Assembly (NCBI RefSeq): GCF_025813715.1
Contig: NZ_CP107532.1
Coordinates: 5,212,501 to 5,276,500, forward strand
DNA from: Methylobacterium sp. FF17
GTDB lineage: Bacteria > Pseudomonadota > Alphaproteobacteria > Rhizobiales > Beijerinckiaceae
Reading direction: 5' to 3'
DNA: 64,000 nt
Shown here: in pieces, positions 63,395 to 64,000 of the stretch
How positions within the stretch are numbered: the stretch's first letter is position 1
How the letters are laid out: each line of letters begins with the position of its first letter
Translations under genes and position numbers: made by a program
The notes under the pieces: model-generated
What the model was told of the DNA's origin: nothing
Databases searched by the model: none
The model's input: the letters and a program-made list of their open reading frames with translations, nothing else

Positions 63395-64000
63395 CTAACG
63401 GACCCGGGCTGCCAAGGCCAACGCCGCCGACGCATGCTCGGCTTCGCTCCCTGCGTAAGCCTTGGATTGTTCCACTGCTTTCCGCACACGCTGTTCCGCG
63501 AGGGCATGCACGACCATCGCTTCACTACGGCCGCGGAGCAGATGCGAGCCGAGCGCTTCGGCTTCGATCCCGTCGGGCAGTGCCGGCAGACGGGCGAAGA
63601 CCACATCCGAGATAAGTACCGGTTTTCCGGCGTTGCGACAGAGGCCTTCGAGCCTTGCAGTCGCGTTCATGACGTCGCCGAAATACGCGATCTTGTGGCG
63701 ATCGACGCCGACCTCCGCGGTCACGACGTTGCCGCCGTGCAAGGCGGCACGCAGTTCGGGCACGATACCGAACCGACTGACCCAGACCTCCCGATCGCTG
63801 CGAAGCGCCTCCCGGATCGCGAAGACACAGGCGACGCACCGGGCCTTTTCGACGCCCCTCGCGAACGGCCAAGAGATAATGACCTGGTCGCCCACGTAGT
63901 CATCGACCTGGCCGCGATGCCGGCGAACCGGTTCGGCGATGGCTGAAAAAACGGCCTTCAGCAGTTCCTGTGCGGCAAGGTCGCCGCGCCTCTCCGCGTA
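63395..64000 (-). CDS. class III adenylate/guanylate cyclase, C-terminal part (cut by window edge)
   Basis: The frame is open from the right edge for 201 codons. The first visible residues (YAERRGDLAAQELLKAVFSA) are the region after the first metal aspartate of class III cyclases. QVDDYVGDQVIISWP supplies the second metal aspartate, and NATARLEGL carries the transition-state asparagine and arginine (NxxxR). The catalytic core is therefore present apart from its first strand; any N-terminal sensor or membrane domain lies outside the window. It makes cyclic AMP or GMP; the residues that choose the base are not decisive to my eye. Confidence 0.87.
   Translation of the reverse strand, partial: YAERRGDLAAQELLKAVFSAIAEPVRRHRGQVDDYVGDQVIISWPFARGVEKARCVACVFAIREALRSDREVWVSRFGIVPELRAALHGGNVVTAEVGVDRHKIAYFGDVMNATARLEGLCRNAGKPVLISDVVFARLPALPDGIEAEALGSHLLRGRSEAMVVHALAEQRVRKAVEQSKAYAGSEAEHASAALALAARVR

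Overview
The window is a high-GC alphaproteobacterial chromosome segment, most likely from Methylobacterium or a close relative (order Hyphomicrobiales). The genus call rests on three things recalled rather than searched: the fused petrobactin-type gene set at the left end, which matches my memory of the methylolanthanin (mll) locus of Methylobacterium extorquens; the C-terminal NPDVAAAG/GWKEGRDP repeat of the giant peroxidase; and the overall GC-rich codon use. I saw no rRNA, tRNA or CRISPR.

Positions 1-14,744 (all minus strand): after the end of a DUF808 gene comes a co-directional block of about 14 kb. In transcription order it holds a FecI-type sigma factor, a FecR anti-sigma regulator, a TonB-dependent receptor with an N-terminal STN signalling domain, a PepSY membrane protein, two IucA/IucC synthetases (the second fused to an AMP ligase), an ACP fused to an AsbE-like enzyme, an AsbF-like 3-dehydroshikimate dehydratase, a DUF2218 protein and a GNAT acetyltransferase. 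Together these make, sense and take up a citrate/polyamine/aryl metallophore of the petrobactin, rhodopetrobactin and methylolanthanin type.

Positions 15,197-23,032: a LysR regulator divergent from a pirin with a perfect inverted repeat between them, a Kef-type K+/H+ antiporter, and a subtilase autotransporter. Positions 23,302-36,107 (minus): two complete Opp/Dpp-type peptide ABC operons in tandem. The first ends in a gamma-glutamyltranspeptidase without a visible signal peptide; the second is divergent from an argE-like deacylase. Positions 36,428-42,398: argE, then a minus-strand catabolic block of LysR, CaiB-type CoA-transferase, HMG-CoA-lyase-type lyase and MFS anion symporter, likely for a branched dicarboxylic acid.

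Positions 43,739-48,578 (plus): a three-gene exopolysaccharide cassette (HlyD/Alg44-like adaptor, periplasmic six-hairpin protein, cellulose-synthase-like GT2) behind a 1.3-kb non-coding leader. Positions 48,781-50,892: an aldo/keto reductase divergent from LysR. Positions 50,922-51,432: a decayed IS5-type element. Positions 51,898-58,866: a giant animal-heme-peroxidase/RTX protein of about 2,322 residues, probably exported by a type I system that is not in the window. Positions 59,446-64,000: LysR and a divergent quinone oxidoreductase, a SnoaL-like protein, a TerB-like protein and the C-terminal part of a class III adenylate cyclase cut by the window edge.
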